Origin: Saururus chinensis
Lineage: Eukaryota; Streptophyta; Magnoliopsida; Piperales; Saururaceae
NCBI GenBank assembly: GCA_035235625.1
Contig: CP141146.1
Location: 3,094,501-3,158,500, forward strand
DNA: 64,000 bases
Direction: 5' to 3'
The notes under the pieces were generated by a model. It was not told the DNA's origin. It did no database searches and worked only from the letters and a program-made list of their open reading frames with translations. The position numbers were made by a program, and so were the translations under genes. Positions 12,601-24,421 of this stretch are shown piece by piece (position 1 is the stretch's first letter; each line of letters starts with the position of its first letter).

Positions 12601-12789
12601 AATAGATAATGATTAATAAATTAACTAACCGATTATTAGTGGATAAAACGGATGTACAAGAACCTATATTGTTTAGGTAATGTAACGATTATGAATAATG
12701 ATTTGGGAAATAATTAAAATAATAGAATAAGCGGTAATTGCATCAGTTAAAACGTAATCGAATCGTTTCCACAACCGGGCAAAATGAAC
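9613..12789. other. AT-rich spacer between TyDC1 and TyDC2
   Basis: No gene is supported. The stretch 10190-10330 resembles the MITE seen upstream of TyDC3 and TyDC5 but is too worn to bound. 11600-11740 is related to 53757-53880 downstream of TyDC5 (shared ATATCGATTATGCTAATAGC), another sign that whole gene-plus-spacer units were duplicated. The remainder shows nothing recognisable. Confidence 0.55.
10620..10885. repeat. Upstream block shared by TyDC1, TyDC2 and TyDC4
   Basis: This block recurs at 15420-15700 (TyDC2) and, split by an LTR retrotransposon, at 43125-43186 plus 53105-53320 (TyDC4). Shared landmarks are GTTGAGGCATTTCGTC, GATCATATATTATCC and AATGGCATCAAGGTT. A + strand frame of 68-77 codons is open in the first two copies, but in the TyDC4 copy an extra T near 53171 shifts it. 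It is probably non-coding. Confidence 0.75.
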
Positions 12790-13157
12790 CAGATAATTAA
12801 TATTATTATTTGCACAATACCAAAGGCCCATAGGAGCACCCATCTGATCCAATCAAAGATTGTGAATGAGGCGTGTAAATCATATATATTCTTGTCGCCT
12901 CCGGATTTCTGCTAAGATTGATCGTTAAGGATTATGCGCATCGGCCTTGCTCAATGCATTAACAGATTGCTTACATACATCAAATTAAAAAAAGAACTAT
13001 TGTGTAATTACAAAAAGATTAGATACAAAAAAATTAGCCGAAGATTAGATACAAAAAAGATTACATACATCAAATTAGCCGAAGATAAGCCATCCAATCA
13101 AATTTTTTTTAAAGAACTATTGTGTAATTACAAAAAGATTAGATACAAAAAGAGAAG
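12790..13157 (-). other. 3' flank of TyDC2 with a local duplication
   Basis: The flank is homologous to that of TyDC1. Within it, the segment around 12971-13042 (TTACATACATCAAATTA, then AAAGAACTATTGTGTAATTA) occurs again at 13060-13152, so the presumed 3' UTR of TyDC2 is partly duplicated. No polyadenylation hexamer is evident. Confidence 0.6.
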
Positions 13158-14702
13158 TTAGCAGCAGTGGAGCCCATGGCCGGCGGTGGAGCCCAGGAGG
13201 AGGGCGTCGGAGTGCTCCTGCACTACCTTCCAGGCCTGGTTGACATGGTGCTCCTCCGTTAGGGTGGCCCCAACCGCAAACCGGATCATGTACACTCCGC
13301 CCACCACCGCGTGCGTCATGTACGCCTTGCCCGACGAGTTGATCGACTCCAGCAGCCTCCTGTTGAGCTCGTTCGCCTCCTCTTCCCCGGCCAAGTCCAC
13401 GGTAGGCGGAAGGAGGCGGAAGCAGACCATGGCGAAGTTCCGGGGCACCACCAGCTCGAACCTCCCGTCCTTGGCCACCAGCCCCTCCAACATCTTGGCC
13501 ATCTTTACGTGGGTCCTGAGGAAGGTGCGCAGGTTGGCCACCCCGTAGCTCCGCAACACCATCCACAGCTTCAGCGCCCTGAACCTCCTGCTCAGCGCGA
13601 TCTGCCAGTCCTTGTAGTCCACTACCTGCTTCGTCTCGGTAGCCTTATTGCGGAGATATTCCGGGTTGGTGGAGAGGGCCTTCACCAGGGCGCTGGGATC
13701 CTTGACCCACATGCAGCAGCAGTCGAGGGTGGTGAAAAACCACTTGTGGGCGTTGAAGCTCAATGAGTCGGCGTCTTCCACACCGTCGATGAAGTGCCTG
13801 AATTCCGGGCAGATGCAGGCACTGCCGGCGTAGGCCGCGTCCACGTGGACCCACATGCCATACTCTTTGGCCACCTTGCAGAGGGGACCCACCGGGTCGA
13901 CGGCCGTGGAGGACGTGGTGCCCACGGTGGCGCAGAGGAAGAGCGGGAGGAGGCCATTGGCCAGGTCCTGTTCTATAGCAGCGCGGAGATTGGCTGGTGA
14001 TAGTCCAAAGTGGTCGGACTTTGAGGTCTTGACTGCGCGGAAGTTGGCCGGGTCGATGCCGGCGATTTGAGCGGCCTTCTGGAGAGCACAGTGGGTCTGA
14101 TCTGATCCGTAGACAACAAGGCGGCCGATATGCTCTCGGCCAATGCGGTTAAGAAGGCGGTCGCGGGCAGCTGTGAGAGTGCAGAGGATGCCTTCGCATG
14201 TAGTACCCTGCAACACCCCGCCGCCTCCGCCAGAGAAGAGGAAGGTGCTGGGTAGCTGGAGCATCTTGCCCAGCCAGTCCATGACGATGGTTTCAAGCTC
14301 GGTGGCGGCCGGGGAGCTCATCCAGTTGAAGCCCACGACGTTGAAGCCCGTGCTGAGCATCTCCCCCAAGAAGCCGGCCGTGCTGCCACTGGAAGGGAAG
14401 TAGGCGAAGTAGTTGGGGCTCTGCCAGTGGGTGATACCAGGGATAATATGGGACTGAACGTCTTGGAGGATGGACTCAATGGACTCCGGCTGGTTGGGGG
14501 CGGATTCCGGAAGGATCTTCTTGAGGTAGCCGGGCTCCACCTTGCTGCGAACCGGGTACTTTTCGATGTCCCGGTAATAGTCTGCAAGGAAATCGACGAC
14601 CATGTGGCCCTGCCTCCGGAAGTCCTCAGGGTCCAAAGGATTCACCTGCGGGGCAGCTGTGGGGTTGTTCCCCAAGAAGACATCGGCGTGGAGGCTGCCC
14701 AT
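13158..14702 (-). CDS. TYDC: Tyrosine decarboxylase, copy 2 (intact)
   Basis: A 514-aa single-exon enzyme nearly identical to TyDC1. Differences seen are Thr15, Ile63, Leu207, Ser498 and His509. The PLP lysine (320), Asp288, His204, Tyr363 and Ser371 are all present, so tyrosine/DOPA decarboxylation is expected. The frame is open nine codons above the chosen MGSLHAD start, which is preferred because it is the conserved N-terminus of all copies. Coding regions, 5' leaders and 3' flanks of copies 1 and 2 all match, so this pair appears to be the youngest simple duplication in the array. Confidence 0.96.
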   Translation of the reverse strand: MGSLHADVFLGNNPTAAPQVNPLDPEDFRRQGHMVVDFLADYYRDIEKYPVRSKVEPGYLKKILPESAPNQPESIESILQDVQSHIIPGITHWQSPNYFAYFPSSGSTAGFLGEMLSTGFNVVGFNWMSSPAATELETIVMDWLGKMLQLPSTFLFSGGGGGVLQGTTCEGILCTLTAARDRLLNRIGREHIGRLVVYGSDQTHCALQKAAQIAGIDPANFRAVKTSKSDHFGLSPANLRAAIEQDLANGLLPLFLCATVGTTSSTAVDPVGPLCKVAKEYGMWVHVDAAYAGSACICPEFRHFIDGVEDADSLSFNAHKWFFTTLDCCCMWVKDPSALVKALSTNPEYLRNKATETKQVVDYKDWQIALSRRFRALKLWMVLRSYGVANLRTFLRTHVKMAKMLEGLVAKDGRFELVVPRNFAMVCFRLLPPTVDLAGEEEANELNRRLLESINSSGKAYMTHAVVGGVYMIRFAVGATLTEEHHVNQAWKVVQEHSDALLLGSTAGHGLHCC

Positions 14703-15012
14703 GTTTCCTACTACGTAGATGATGCTCAAGCTGAATGCTAAGCAAGCTATTTAGATGTGTAAGCTGGGTTTGCTTGATTGAATGAGCTGAAGATACGATG
14801 AAGTGAAGAGGGCAAGAGGAGGAAATCCCCGAAAGAATGAAAGAATGATGGAGGAGTGATGGATGATGGGGAGATCGGAGGAGCTTAAATAGGGGGGAGG
14901 GAGGACAGACTGGAGGAGATTGGGGAGGAGGAGGAGGAGGAGGCTTAGTCAGTGTGCAAAAGAGGAAGAGGGGACGAAAGTCGAGGGTGCTTGACCAAAT
15001 TGCAAACAAAGA
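14703..15012 (-). promoter_or_regulatory. TyDC2 leader, TATA-like box and W-box block
   Basis: A TATA-like TATTTAA (- strand) lies at 14885-14891, about 185 bases upstream of the ATG. TTGACCAAATTGCAAAC at 14991-15007 carries an intact W-box core (the WRKY-binding motif) about 100 bases further upstream. A GGA-rich run lies between them (near 14924-14942). Confidence 0.6.
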
Positions 15013-16127
15013 ACACAGTGTAATTCACCTTTGACCTGTGCTGTTGCCGTCTGCTTTATTTATTTTTTGAAGACGACGAACTGGGTGGAAGGTGCAAGTT
15101 GGGTGAGTCAAGTTGGAGATGAGCCTTTTGTCGATCAGTCGTACAAGGTGTGTGCTTGGTGACTGCTGACTGCTTCCTCCGAGATTTCATACAATTTTTT
15201 AAAAAACTTTATTTTACAAATTAATTGGTCAGTTGTTTTAAGTATACCTAACGTATTTAAGGCGTGTGCATGGTGACGGACTGCTTCCACCAAGACTTCT
15301 TACAATTTGAAGACTCTGTCTAATTTATAATTTAATGGGACCATTGCTTTAAGTCTATTTAGTCATAGTTTGCTTTGTTCAAAATAACGCGTATTTTTAA
15401 CAAAAAAATAATGCAGGGAATTTTTACTGGAAAATAGTTGAACATCGTGGTTGAGGCATTTCGTCAAACGGTGGCTTTAAACCGCCGGTGGATAAGGGAC
15501 AAATATGGAAGTTTGTTACGAACTTACGACTGATCATATATTATCCTTTTGTGGGAATATTGTATGTAATATGGAAAGTTTTGTTCTCCAACGGCCATTT
15601 CAGAAGAGTGCTGCTACAATGGCATCAAGGTTTAAATATGATAAACTTACTTTATCATTTAAATATTGTTAGTTATATGGGTCTAAAAAATAGGCCTTGG
15701 TTATCAACGGTGTTTAGATGATGAGAAATGAACTTTCACATCACTGAAACATTTTTTTTTTAAAATATATGCTTGAATTGGTGAATAGAAGGTGGGTCAT
15801 TCTAGTTATACTGCAACAGTAAGCTGGTCGGAATTTCTCGTACAGGTAAGTCTGCCATTGAATACTCTTTGCATCAGATTGTCCGTATAAACGCTGCAAG
15901 TTGTTGAGCCTTTGTTGAGATTTTTTATCACTTTGGAACAAACCGAAGTATCGACATGCAATTAAGCACCGATGTCTTGTTGAAACAACCATCTCACTTT
16001 TACCCACTGCTTCGATCTATGCCACTTCGGTTTTGGTCAGGAGCTATCTATACTGCGGCATACTTAGATCGATTGGCTACGTAATGTTATCTTACGTTTT
16101 CAATCCCCTTGTCAAGTGCAAGTGCAT
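15013..16127. other. TyDC2 upstream spacer
   Basis: Contains the shared upstream block at 15420-15700. 15975-16112 resembles 57050-57182 upstream of TyDC5 (shared GTTTTCAATCCC and neighbouring words). The MITE found at this position in other copies is missing. No gene is supported; the - strand frame at 15741-16007 has no recognisable features. Confidence 0.55.
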
Positions 16128-17439
16128 TTTAAAGTTTATTTTACATGCCTATAGAGCTCATATATAGTTATACAAAGAGTGGGGCATGTTCTGCTTTTAC
16201 ATGTTAGTCATAAAAATAATTACAATCTATACTAAGAGCAGTAATAAAATAATTTAGCTGAAAAATTCTTCATCTTTTACCTTTGCTCTAGTTTCAATCC
16301 CTACATAGTTTAGCAGTAGGTGAGTATATTTTATATTTATTAGGTCGTGTTAATATCTAAAGTATTGCAAAATAAAAATAATAATAAAATTTATTTTTAC
16401 CTTAAAATAATTATTTCAAATAACAATTTCAAAAAATAAAATTAAAAATCGTCAGTTCGTCCGATGACAATAAATATAAAGTCGTGATACTGAACGATGT
16501 TCCTCCAACACTATGAGGCATCTAGAAGCTCAAAAAGTGAGAAGCTTTCCTATAATGCTCCGTACCCATGCGCACACCATACTGATTATTTTTATTGACG
16601 GGTATTGAAGAGCCATGCTTCGATAGTTTTTGGGCTTATACCAAATAACTATCTTTTATAATTTAGTAGCTTTTAAATTTTATACCAAATAACTATTCTT
16701 CAAATCAAATCAATATTATCCAAAAAATACACATAATAAAATAAAGTATGCACAACATTTTACTAACATAATATTCTCCAAAAAATAAACCAAATTAGCA
16801 AAAATGCAACAAAAACATTTTAGAAAAAGTAATTCTACAAGCATAACATCAGTTTAGAGCTTAAGACTTCCTACCTCAAACTTAAGTAAAATTTTGTAGT
16901 GAAAAAATGCCTCAAATAGAAAAACTGACCCCAACACCGCATTCGACAAACTTGATTTAGATGGAAATGGCTCTTGAATTGTTTGAATTGGACTCCAAAC
17001 AAAGAATAAACGAGAAAGAGAAACTTTTGGGGTGTGTAGAAGATATACATCTAGAAAGTCCTTCACTACTTCAATATCTCTTAATTTGGCATATATAGAT
17101 TACTCTGAAATCACACTAGCAAGATATGTTTGACACCCCTTAAAGATCAATTGTCGTGCCTACATAACAGAAATGATACATACCCTTAAGCGATCTTGAT
17201 TTCTATAAAAAGTAAAATTTTTCTCTCATTGCTTATGGAATATAACTTTTTTCCTCTTACAATCTACTAAGACCTTATTTTCAACTAACCAATTTATTCC
17301 TAATATGACATCAAAGTCTGTCATACTAAAGAGTATAAGATTAGCCTTCCATTCTTAGTTTTTTAATGACATAAACACATTTTGAAGAAATTTCTTGGTT
17401 GTAAAAGTTTTTTCCATAGCAGTTGACACTTCTATAATA

Positions 17440-18670
17440 TATCATAGTTCCATAATCGGATAACCACTACTTAAAGTAAAATAATAGAAGATAAAAGAAG
17501 GTGTTGATTCTGGATCTATTAAAAGTTTAGTAATTTTATACAAAATTAGAAGTGTACATTGTATAACTCCTGTTGACATTTGAGCTTCTTTTACAGTGAT
17601 AGTATAGACCCGCCCCTCAGCTTTAGGTTTATGCTCCGTCTTTACTTCCTTTTGGTTCTTTTTCTTAGGGCATTCTTTGATCTTATGCCCCAAACCTATC
17701 ACTCAAAACATCGCCCTTCAGATATGTAACAGATTCCTAGTGGATGATATTTGTTACATTTAGAACATTTCTCTTTTTTCTTTTCCCCTTGAGTCTAGGT
17801 TAGTGGTCCAGTGGTTCTCTAAAATTTTTGATTTGTATTTTGGGTAGGGAATGTCATTTTCTCTTCCGATCTTCAATTTTAGAACTGCTGCTTTGCCCGC
17901 GATCCTTGCTTTTTGCCAAAAACTTTTGATATTCTTGCTCCATCAGAGAGGCCAATTCTACAGGTGTGGCAAGTGTAGTAGGTTGAAATCCTATTATTAT
18001 GCTTTGGAGTCCATTGTTCAGACTTGTGACAAAATTTTGAGCTTTCTTCAACTCTGTAGGGCAAACTTGGGGAGCAAAGCGTTGTAGCTGCACAAATTTA
18101 TTTTCATGTTGAAATACTGTCATGTTTCCTTGCTGAAGGTCCAAGAATTCTTTTTCTATCTTTTCTTGAACATGAGGTGGAAAATATTAATTATATAATA
18201 CTTCTTTGAATTCTTCATGCTTGATATTCTCCTTATTAGAGAATAAATTTCTTTTTGTCAATGGCCACCAAAAGGCGGCCTCTCCTGACATCGCAAAAGT
18301 GCTATGTCCACTTTCCTATTTTTAGGAACTTTCATTTCCTAAAAAATTCTTTTGACCTCAATTGTCCATTTTTTGGCTGCTTCTGGTCCATCCTCTCATG
18401 ATAATTTTGGAGCAATTTTCTTAAATCGCTCAAACAAATTGTCTTTTCACTATGACTACTTTCAACTACATCCACAAAGTTACTTAATCGATTAGGGATA
18501 GGCTGAAATCCTTGAGTCTGTAGATGCTGGGTTATTCTTTGGATAATTAGATCAATGAGATTATCTATCTAATTTTCTGGTGCCTTTCCACCTTGAACAT
18601 GAACATTTTTAGCTGGGCCAGAATCATTCGATAATTGTACTTCTTTACCGTTTTCAGAAGTTATTTTGGG
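17440..18670 (-). pseudogene. Gypsy gag and protease-start remnant
   Basis: Read on the minus strand, 18144-17854 contains LQQGNMTVFQHENKFVQLQRFAP, cut here as LQQGNMTV...QRFAPQ, followed by a Lys/Ser-rich linker: a pattern typical of plant chromovirus gag. Around 17770-17640 is a broken zinc-knuckle region. 17600-17500 holds a protease-like LLIDPESTPSFI in place of the usual D-S/T-G active site, so the catalytic motif is lost. Several stops and frame changes interrupt it. It is a relic. Confidence 0.7.
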
Positions 18671-19620
18671 GTAGTAACAGATTGTGCCTACTTTGATGTC
18701 ACAATAAAGTTTTTTAAAACTAACTATGTTTATTTATAAATATTTCTATACATGTTTGCATAACTGCACAAAGAGTGTTTCAAAGACACACACACACACA
18801 CACACAACAAAAATATTTACAAAGCAACTACACCATGTAAAAGCCTAGACACATACACATATATTTATTCTTTTTTTAAGGGTTGGAGAAAACCTTTGAA
18901 TGAAAGATTTTCCTCATTAGACACTGATAAAAGTAGTGCCCTCGCTCTTCACAAAAAAGACATATCTCTAGCAATGCTTTATGTTCCACATCGGCCATTT
19001 GCCCTTGCTTTATCCTTGAGCCCTTTCCTCTTCATCCTCTTCTTCTGGGGATAATTTATTGAGGTCAAAGTTTCGCATAACATTTTCCGTTCAAGGTTAT
19101 CCATCCTCCCCTCAATGTATGGGTCTCCCTCGAAGAGATCTCCCTCAACTGGATACCCCCAAGGCAAGTACATCTTTGAGGGTTCATCTTCAATCGGGTT
19201 TCCCACTAGAGGTCCTTTTTAGACGGGTTTCCTCCTTGGACATATCATCCTCGGATGGGTCTCCTTCGAATGAATCTTCGTATGAAATCTCGATCAAAGT
19301 TGGTGAGTCTGAAATATTTATTACTTCATGAACATAGTCATCCTCACTTAATTTGGGATAAGTTAGCATTTTGTCTGGGTTAATTTGAAGCTTCTGCCTT
19401 TGAAGTTATTTCACTTCTTGTTTCTTCTTTGGGCAGCAGGGGCATCTTTTTTTGGTGACCATGTGATATAGAGAGCCTGAGATATGTGTCATTTTTTACT
19501 TTCCCATTAACTGTATGATAATTTTAAAAATAAAATATAGCATTAGTAAAATCATCGAGGTTAAATATTGATTATTTTTGTGACTAATCATAACTATTGC
19601 TCTAGTATAGTGAATCTTAG

Positions 19621-19632
19621 ACTCTGATACCA
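19621..19632 (-). other. Primer-binding site of the 16-21 kb gypsy element
   Basis: The minus strand reads TGGTATCAGAGT, complementary to the 3' end of plant initiator tRNA-Met, two bases inside the LTR edge at 19635. Confidence 0.75.
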
Positions 19633-21269
19633 AATGTGATAACTGCCATTTTACAATGATATAATAAACATAATAATTCTATCTGACACGTGTAAATTAT
19701 ACTCATATGACTGAACGTGAATGCGTCGATGCATATAATAGACATAAAATTCACATAACATCATAATTAACATATCATACATTGGTGTAATTGCACGACC
19801 AAAATATTATCTATATATAATATTCACGAAGCATAGTAAGGTTTATTTTACTTGCCTCAGATCATTGTGTGTAGAGCTCATAGTTATACAAAAGTGAGGC
19901 ATGTTCTGCCTTCGCATGTTAGTTACAAAAATAATTACAAATGAGCAGTAACCGAATAATTTAGCTAAAAAGCTCTTGATCTTTTACCTCTACTCCAGTT
20001 TCAATCCTTACAGAGTCTAACAATGGGTGAGTATATTTTATAGTAAATAGGTCGTATTAATATCTAAAGTAATGCTAAGGAGAAATAATAGAAAACTTTA
20101 TTTTTGCCTTAAAACAATTATTTTGGAGAACAATTTCAGAAAAAAATAAAAAATCATCGATTTGTCGGATGACGATAAATCCAAAGCCAAAATACCAAAC
20201 GGCGTTCCCCCAGCATTCATGGTGCACTGAGAGGCTCAAAAAGTGAGAAGCTTTCTCATGATGCTCCGCACCCATACGTGTGTTATACCAATTATTTTTC
20301 TTTGCAGGTATCGAGGAGCCATGCTCCAATAGTTTTTGGGCTTTATACTAAATAACTATCTTTTATAATTTAGTAGTTTTGGGGCTTTATACCATATAAC
20401 TACACTTTAAATCAAATCAATATTATACAAAAAATACACACAATAAAGCAACATATGCACAACATTTCACTAACATAATAATCTCCAGAAAATAAACCAA
20501 ATAAGCAAAAATAGAACAAAAATATTTTTAAAAAAATAATACTATGGGCATAGCATCAGTTTAGAGCTTAAGACTTATTACCTCAAACTTGAAGTAAAAT
20601 TTTGTAGTGGAAAAAGCCCTCAAATAGAAAAATTGAACCCACCGCCGTGTCCGACATGCTCGATTTAGCTTGAAATAACTCTTGAATCGTCTAAATTGGA
20701 CTCCAAATGAAGAAAAAACGAGAAAGAGAAATTTCTAGGGCGTGTAGAAGAAAGAAGTGGCACGTTGAGCCTATTTATAGGTTGAGTGTGCCAGCTAGCG
20801 TGTGACGCATCAAGGTGCGCGCATTGTACACCCATTAGAGTGTTGCACTCAATATGATCTGGACGCGATGCCGGCACGTGTCCAGCATGCGTTCGTGCGC
20901 AGTGCTTGTTGTCGCAAGTCGCCATAATTATTTTTTTTTCAAACGAATCTAAAAACTTTAAAACTCTATATCTTTATGCCCCGATTTCCGATTCACATAT
21001 TCTAAGTATTATTGTGCTTGTTTTGACGAGCCCTACGAAATAAGATTCTACATGAGTAGGTTATTTTAAACTTTTGAAGAAGTTTTGCCTATGTGGTACA
21101 TTTTCTAAGGTTATAACTTTTAACCACATTGTCTGATTTGCACGATTCAAATACTGTTACTCTTATCTTTTAAAGCTCTACAATAAACCTTTAAAATTTT
21201 GTTTAAAATAATTTTTTACTAAAAATTTTATTATTAATTTTAAAAATTCACTAAAAAATTGGGTTGACA

Positions 21270-22134
21270 AATGTATATGCACTAGATTTGAGGAAATTGT
21301 CGGGTGTGAAAGAAGTCGTCAACTTGTGTAATGGAGGGCCTATGGGTAGGAAGATTTCACTTATTAGAAGGAATTCGTTGCCGCGAAAGAGGAGAGAGAA
21401 GAAAAAGAAGAGAAATACAATAGGGATAATACGCTAACGGGGTTTAGGAGGCGGTTTTTGTCTCTGAGGGCTATTCGCTGACGTGTTTGATTTTCAGTGG
21501 TAGCCAACATGAGCTTAGAGAGATGACTGCTCGACAGATTTGCCATTTAGCTAGTACACATGACATCATGTACGTTGTTTGCTAACTTACACTCATGTGC
21601 TAATGCACGCACCATCGATTCATCTACCGTTTGTAAAACTTCTCTTAAGGAAACTTTTTTTATAATTAACCTAGCCTAAGCTGTGCATGTTAGCCTTAAT
21701 ATTTAAAATTGACGATGTATAGGCTTAGTACACTTAGCGATTTCGTATACTAATACGTGTTAGCATGTGTGTCCTATTAATCTCGTGAATAAAGTGTTCT
21801 CACGACTTAATTGTCATTGAAGAACATAAAAAATAATATTTCCTCTCCAATTATGCCGCTCGTGAACCTTTTATCAACAAATTTAATTTCTTGTACAAGC
21901 ACATGTATGTGAGTTCACTCAATATTAGATCAACCAAAATTAGAAGGATACGAAGTAAGAAGAGTTATTTAAGTCTAAAAAATTCTTGGGATTTTTAGGG
22001 TAAGTAGGAGTTCAACGAACAACCACATTCAATTAAGAAAGGGCCAATCAGCCACAGGATGACAGAATTTTAAAAGAATTAGTTAGACCACCATTGTGTA
22101 ATTACATACAAGAGATTAGATAAAAAAAAAAGAG
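21270..22134. other. 3' flank of TyDC3
   Basis: The part from about 21945 to 22134 is closely related to 54235-54429, the 3' flank of TyDC5 (shared GAAGAGTTATTTAAGTCTAA and GCCACAGGATGACAGAATTT). 21640-21850 is distantly related to 62270-62410. No gene is supported. Confidence 0.6.
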
Positions 22135-23688
22135 TTAGCAGCAGTGGAGCATATGGCCAAGATTGCCCATGGTGGAATCTAGGAGGAGGGCGTCGGCGTA
22201 CTCCTGCACCACCTTCCAGGCCTGGTTGACATGGTGCTCCTCCGTGAGGGTCGCCCCCACCGCAAACCGGATCATGTACACTCCGCCCACCACCGCGTGC
22301 GTCATGTACGCCTTGCCGGACGAGTTAATCGACTCCAGCAGCCTCTTGTTGAGCTCGTTCGCCTCCTCTTCCCCAGCCGAGCCCACGGACGGCGGAAGGA
22401 GGCGGAAGCAGACCATGGCAAAGTTCCGGGGCACAACCAGCTCGAACCTCCTATCCTTGGCCACCAGCTCCTCCAACATCTTAGCCATCTTAACGTGGGT
22501 CCTGAGGAAGGTGCGCAGGTTGGCCACCCCGTAACTCCGCAACACCATCCACAACTTCAGCGCCCTGAACCTCCTGCTCAGCGCGATCTGCCAATCCTTG
22601 TAGTCCACCACCTGCATCGTCTCGGTAGCCTTGTTGCGAAGATATTCCGGGTTGGTGGAGAGGGCCTTCACCAGGGCGCTGGGGTCCTTGACCCACATGC
22701 AGCAACAGTCGAGGGTGGTGAAGAACCACTTGTGGGCGTTGAAGCTCAATGAGTCGGCATCCTCCACACCGTCGATGAAGTGCCTGAATTCCGGGCAGAT
22801 GCAGGCGCTGCCGGCGTAGGCCGCATCCACGTGGACCCACATGCCATACTCTTTGGCCACCTTGCAGAGGGGACCCACCGGATCGACGGCCGTGGAGGAC
22901 GTGGTGCCCACGGTGGCGCAGAGGAAGAGCGGGAGGAGGCCATTGGCCAGGTCCTGTTCTATAGCAGCGCGGAGATTGGCTGGTGATAGTCCAAAGTGGT
23001 CAGACCTTGAGGTCTTGACGGCGCGGAAGTTGGCCGGGTCGATGCCGGCGATTTGAGCGGCCTTCTGGAGGGCACAGTGGGTCTGATCTGATCCGTAGAC
23101 AACAAGGCGGCCGATGTGCTCTCGGCCAATGCGGTTAAGAAGGCGGTCGCGGGCAGCTGTGAGAGTGCAGAGGATGCCTTCGCATGTAGTACCCTGCAGC
23201 ACACCGCCGCCTCCGCCAGAGAAGAGGAAGGTGCTGGGTAGCTTGAGCATCTTGCCCAGCCAGTCCATGACGATGGTTTCAAGCTCGGTGGCGGCCGGGG
23301 AGCTCATCCAGTTGAAGCCCACGACGTTGAAGCCAGTGCTGAGCATCTCCCCCAAGAAGCCGGCCGTGCTGCCACTGGAGGGGAAGTAGGCGAAGTAATT
23401 GGGGCTCTGCCAGTGGGTGATACCAGGGATAATATGGGACTGAACGTCTTGGAGGATGGACTCAATGGACTCCGGCTGGTTGGGGGCGGATTCCGGAAGG
23501 AGCTTCTTGAGGTAGCCGGGCTCCACCTTGCTGCGAACCGGGTACTTCTCGATGTCCCGGTAGTAGTCGGCAAGGAAGTCGACGACCATGTGACCCTGCC
23601 TCCGGAAGTCCTCCGGGTCCAAAGGGTTCACCTGTGGGGCTGCTGCCGGATTGTTGCCCAAGAAGACATCGGCGTGGAGGCTGCCCAT
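22135..23688 (-). CDS. TYDC: Tyrosine decarboxylase, copy 3 (intact)
   Basis: A 517-aa intronless enzyme. The C-terminal tail is three residues longer than in the other copies ([10 protein letters not shown]). All catalytic residues are present (His204, Asp288, Lys320, Tyr363, Ser371). Differences worth noting: Arg228, Met358 (Lys in the other copies, five residues before the catalytic-loop Tyr363), Glu407 and Ser434-Val-Gly-Ser437. The frame stays open to 23943, but that extension crosses the TATA-like box at 23872 and cannot be protein. Its middle resembles TyDC1/2 (Thr397, Asp217, Arg240) while its C-terminal part resembles TyDC5 (Lys448, Tyr497), so it is itself a mosaic. Confidence 0.95.
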   Translation of the reverse strand: MGSLHADVFLGNNPAAAPQVNPLDPEDFRRQGHMVVDFLADYYRDIEKYPVRSKVEPGYLKKLLPESAPNQPESIESILQDVQSHIIPGITHWQSPNYFAYFPSSGSTAGFLGEMLSTGFNVVGFNWMSSPAATELETIVMDWLGKMLKLPSTFLFSGGGGGVLQGTTCEGILCTLTAARDRLLNRIGREHIGRLVVYGSDQTHCALQKAAQIAGIDPANFRAVKTSRSDHFGLSPANLRAAIEQDLANGLLPLFLCATVGTTSSTAVDPVGPLCKVAKEYGMWVHVDAAYAGSACICPEFRHFIDGVEDADSLSFNAHKWFFTTLDCCCMWVKDPSALVKALSTNPEYLRNKATETMQVVDYKDWQIALSRRFRALKLWMVLRSYGVANLRTFLRTHVKMAKMLEELVAKDRRFELVVPRNFAMVCFRLLPPSVGSAGEEEANELNKRLLESINSSGKAYMTHAVVGGVYMIRFAVGATLTEEHHVNQAWKVVQEYADALLLDSTMGNLGHMLHCC

Positions 23689-23960
23689 GTTTCCTACTAC
23701 GTAGATGATGCTCAAGCTGAATAAGCTAAGCAAGCTATTTAGATGTGTAAGCTGGGTTCGGTTGATTGAATGAGCTGAAGATACGATGAAGTGAAGAAAG
23801 CAAGAGGAAGAAATCCCAGAAAGAATGAAAGAATGATTGAGGAGTGATGGGAGATGGGGTGAGCGGAGGCGTTTAAATAAGGGGGAGGAAACTGGGGAGG
23901 CTTGAGTGGGCAGAAGCAGAGCCGAAGGTGGGCTTGACCACATTGCAAACGCGTAAGTGC
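23689..23960 (-). promoter_or_regulatory. TyDC3 leader, TATA-like box and W-box block
   Basis: A TATA-like TATTTAAA (- strand) at 23872-23879 lies about 187 bases upstream of the ATG. TTGACC at 23934-23939 is an intact W-box core, followed by ACATTGCAAAC. A tRNA-like or other RNA element is not seen. Confidence 0.6.
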
Positions 23961-24175
23961 AAGCAACGCGTCAAAGAAGAATACAGTCTAGTTTAGTTGT
24001 GAACTGTGGCTGGCTGACTCAAATAGTCTGGTCATAGAGGAAAAGGCTCTTGCTGATCAGTCGTATAAGGTGTGTGCTTCATGATTGACCTCTTCCTCCA
24101 AGACTACTTCTTAAAATAAAATAAAAACTCTTTATTTTACAAATTAATGGGGCAGTTGCTTAAAGTCTAACGTAT

Positions 24176-24364
24176 TACTCTGTCCGTCTCAAAATAAGCG
24201 TCAGATTTTTTAAAATGAATTAATTTAAAAAACTAAATAGGATAATTATCTTAGGACTGAGGAAATACGGAGTATTATTTTGTCACGTTTCAATTAACAT
24301 GTACTACTTTTGTAAGTAAATGTGAAAAATCTTAAAAAATACTAACGTATATAAGGACGGAGTA
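24176..24364. mobile_element. Stowaway-like MITE in the TyDC3 upstream region
   Basis: The left end TACTCTGTCCGTCTC pairs imperfectly with the right end AAGGACGGAGTA. About 189 bp. A diverged version lies at the same relative position upstream of TyDC5 (56468-56639), and a left-end stub upstream of TyDC4 (near 42951), so the insertion predates these duplications. Confidence 0.6.
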
Positions 24365-24421
24365 AAGCAATCCAAGTACTTTGAGATTACTCTGTAATTG
24401 AAGCAAAAACACTAAAAATAT

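Larger units (their letters stand above)
16128..21269 (-). mobile_element. Deleted Ty3/gypsy retrotransposon, minus orientation
   Basis: Two related direct repeats flank gag-like sequence. The 5' LTR is at the right (about 19635-21269, starting TGTGATAACTGCC on the + strand). A partial 3' LTR remains at 16128-17045, matching about 19848-20740. Just inside the right LTR, 19621-19632 is the complement of TGGTATCAGAGT, the initiator tRNA-Met primer-binding site, which fixes the orientation. Gag and the start of protease survive between about 19400 and 17440. Reverse transcriptase, RNase H and integrase are gone, and the left LTR is cut at both ends. The outer right boundary rests only on a terminal CA and is uncertain. 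Confidence 0.75.

Noticed and set aside
10677-15721. A small conserved gene encoded at 10677-10883 and 15488-15721
   Set aside because: It starts at a non-ATG or weak ATG, is frameshifted in the third copy and lies in a duplicated spacer. I keep it only as a repeat block.
22135-23943. 602-aa reading of TyDC3 with an 85-residue N-terminal extension
   Set aside because: The extension reads through the leader and over the TATA-like box at 23872, and the sister copies have stops there. MGSLHAD at 23688 is the start.
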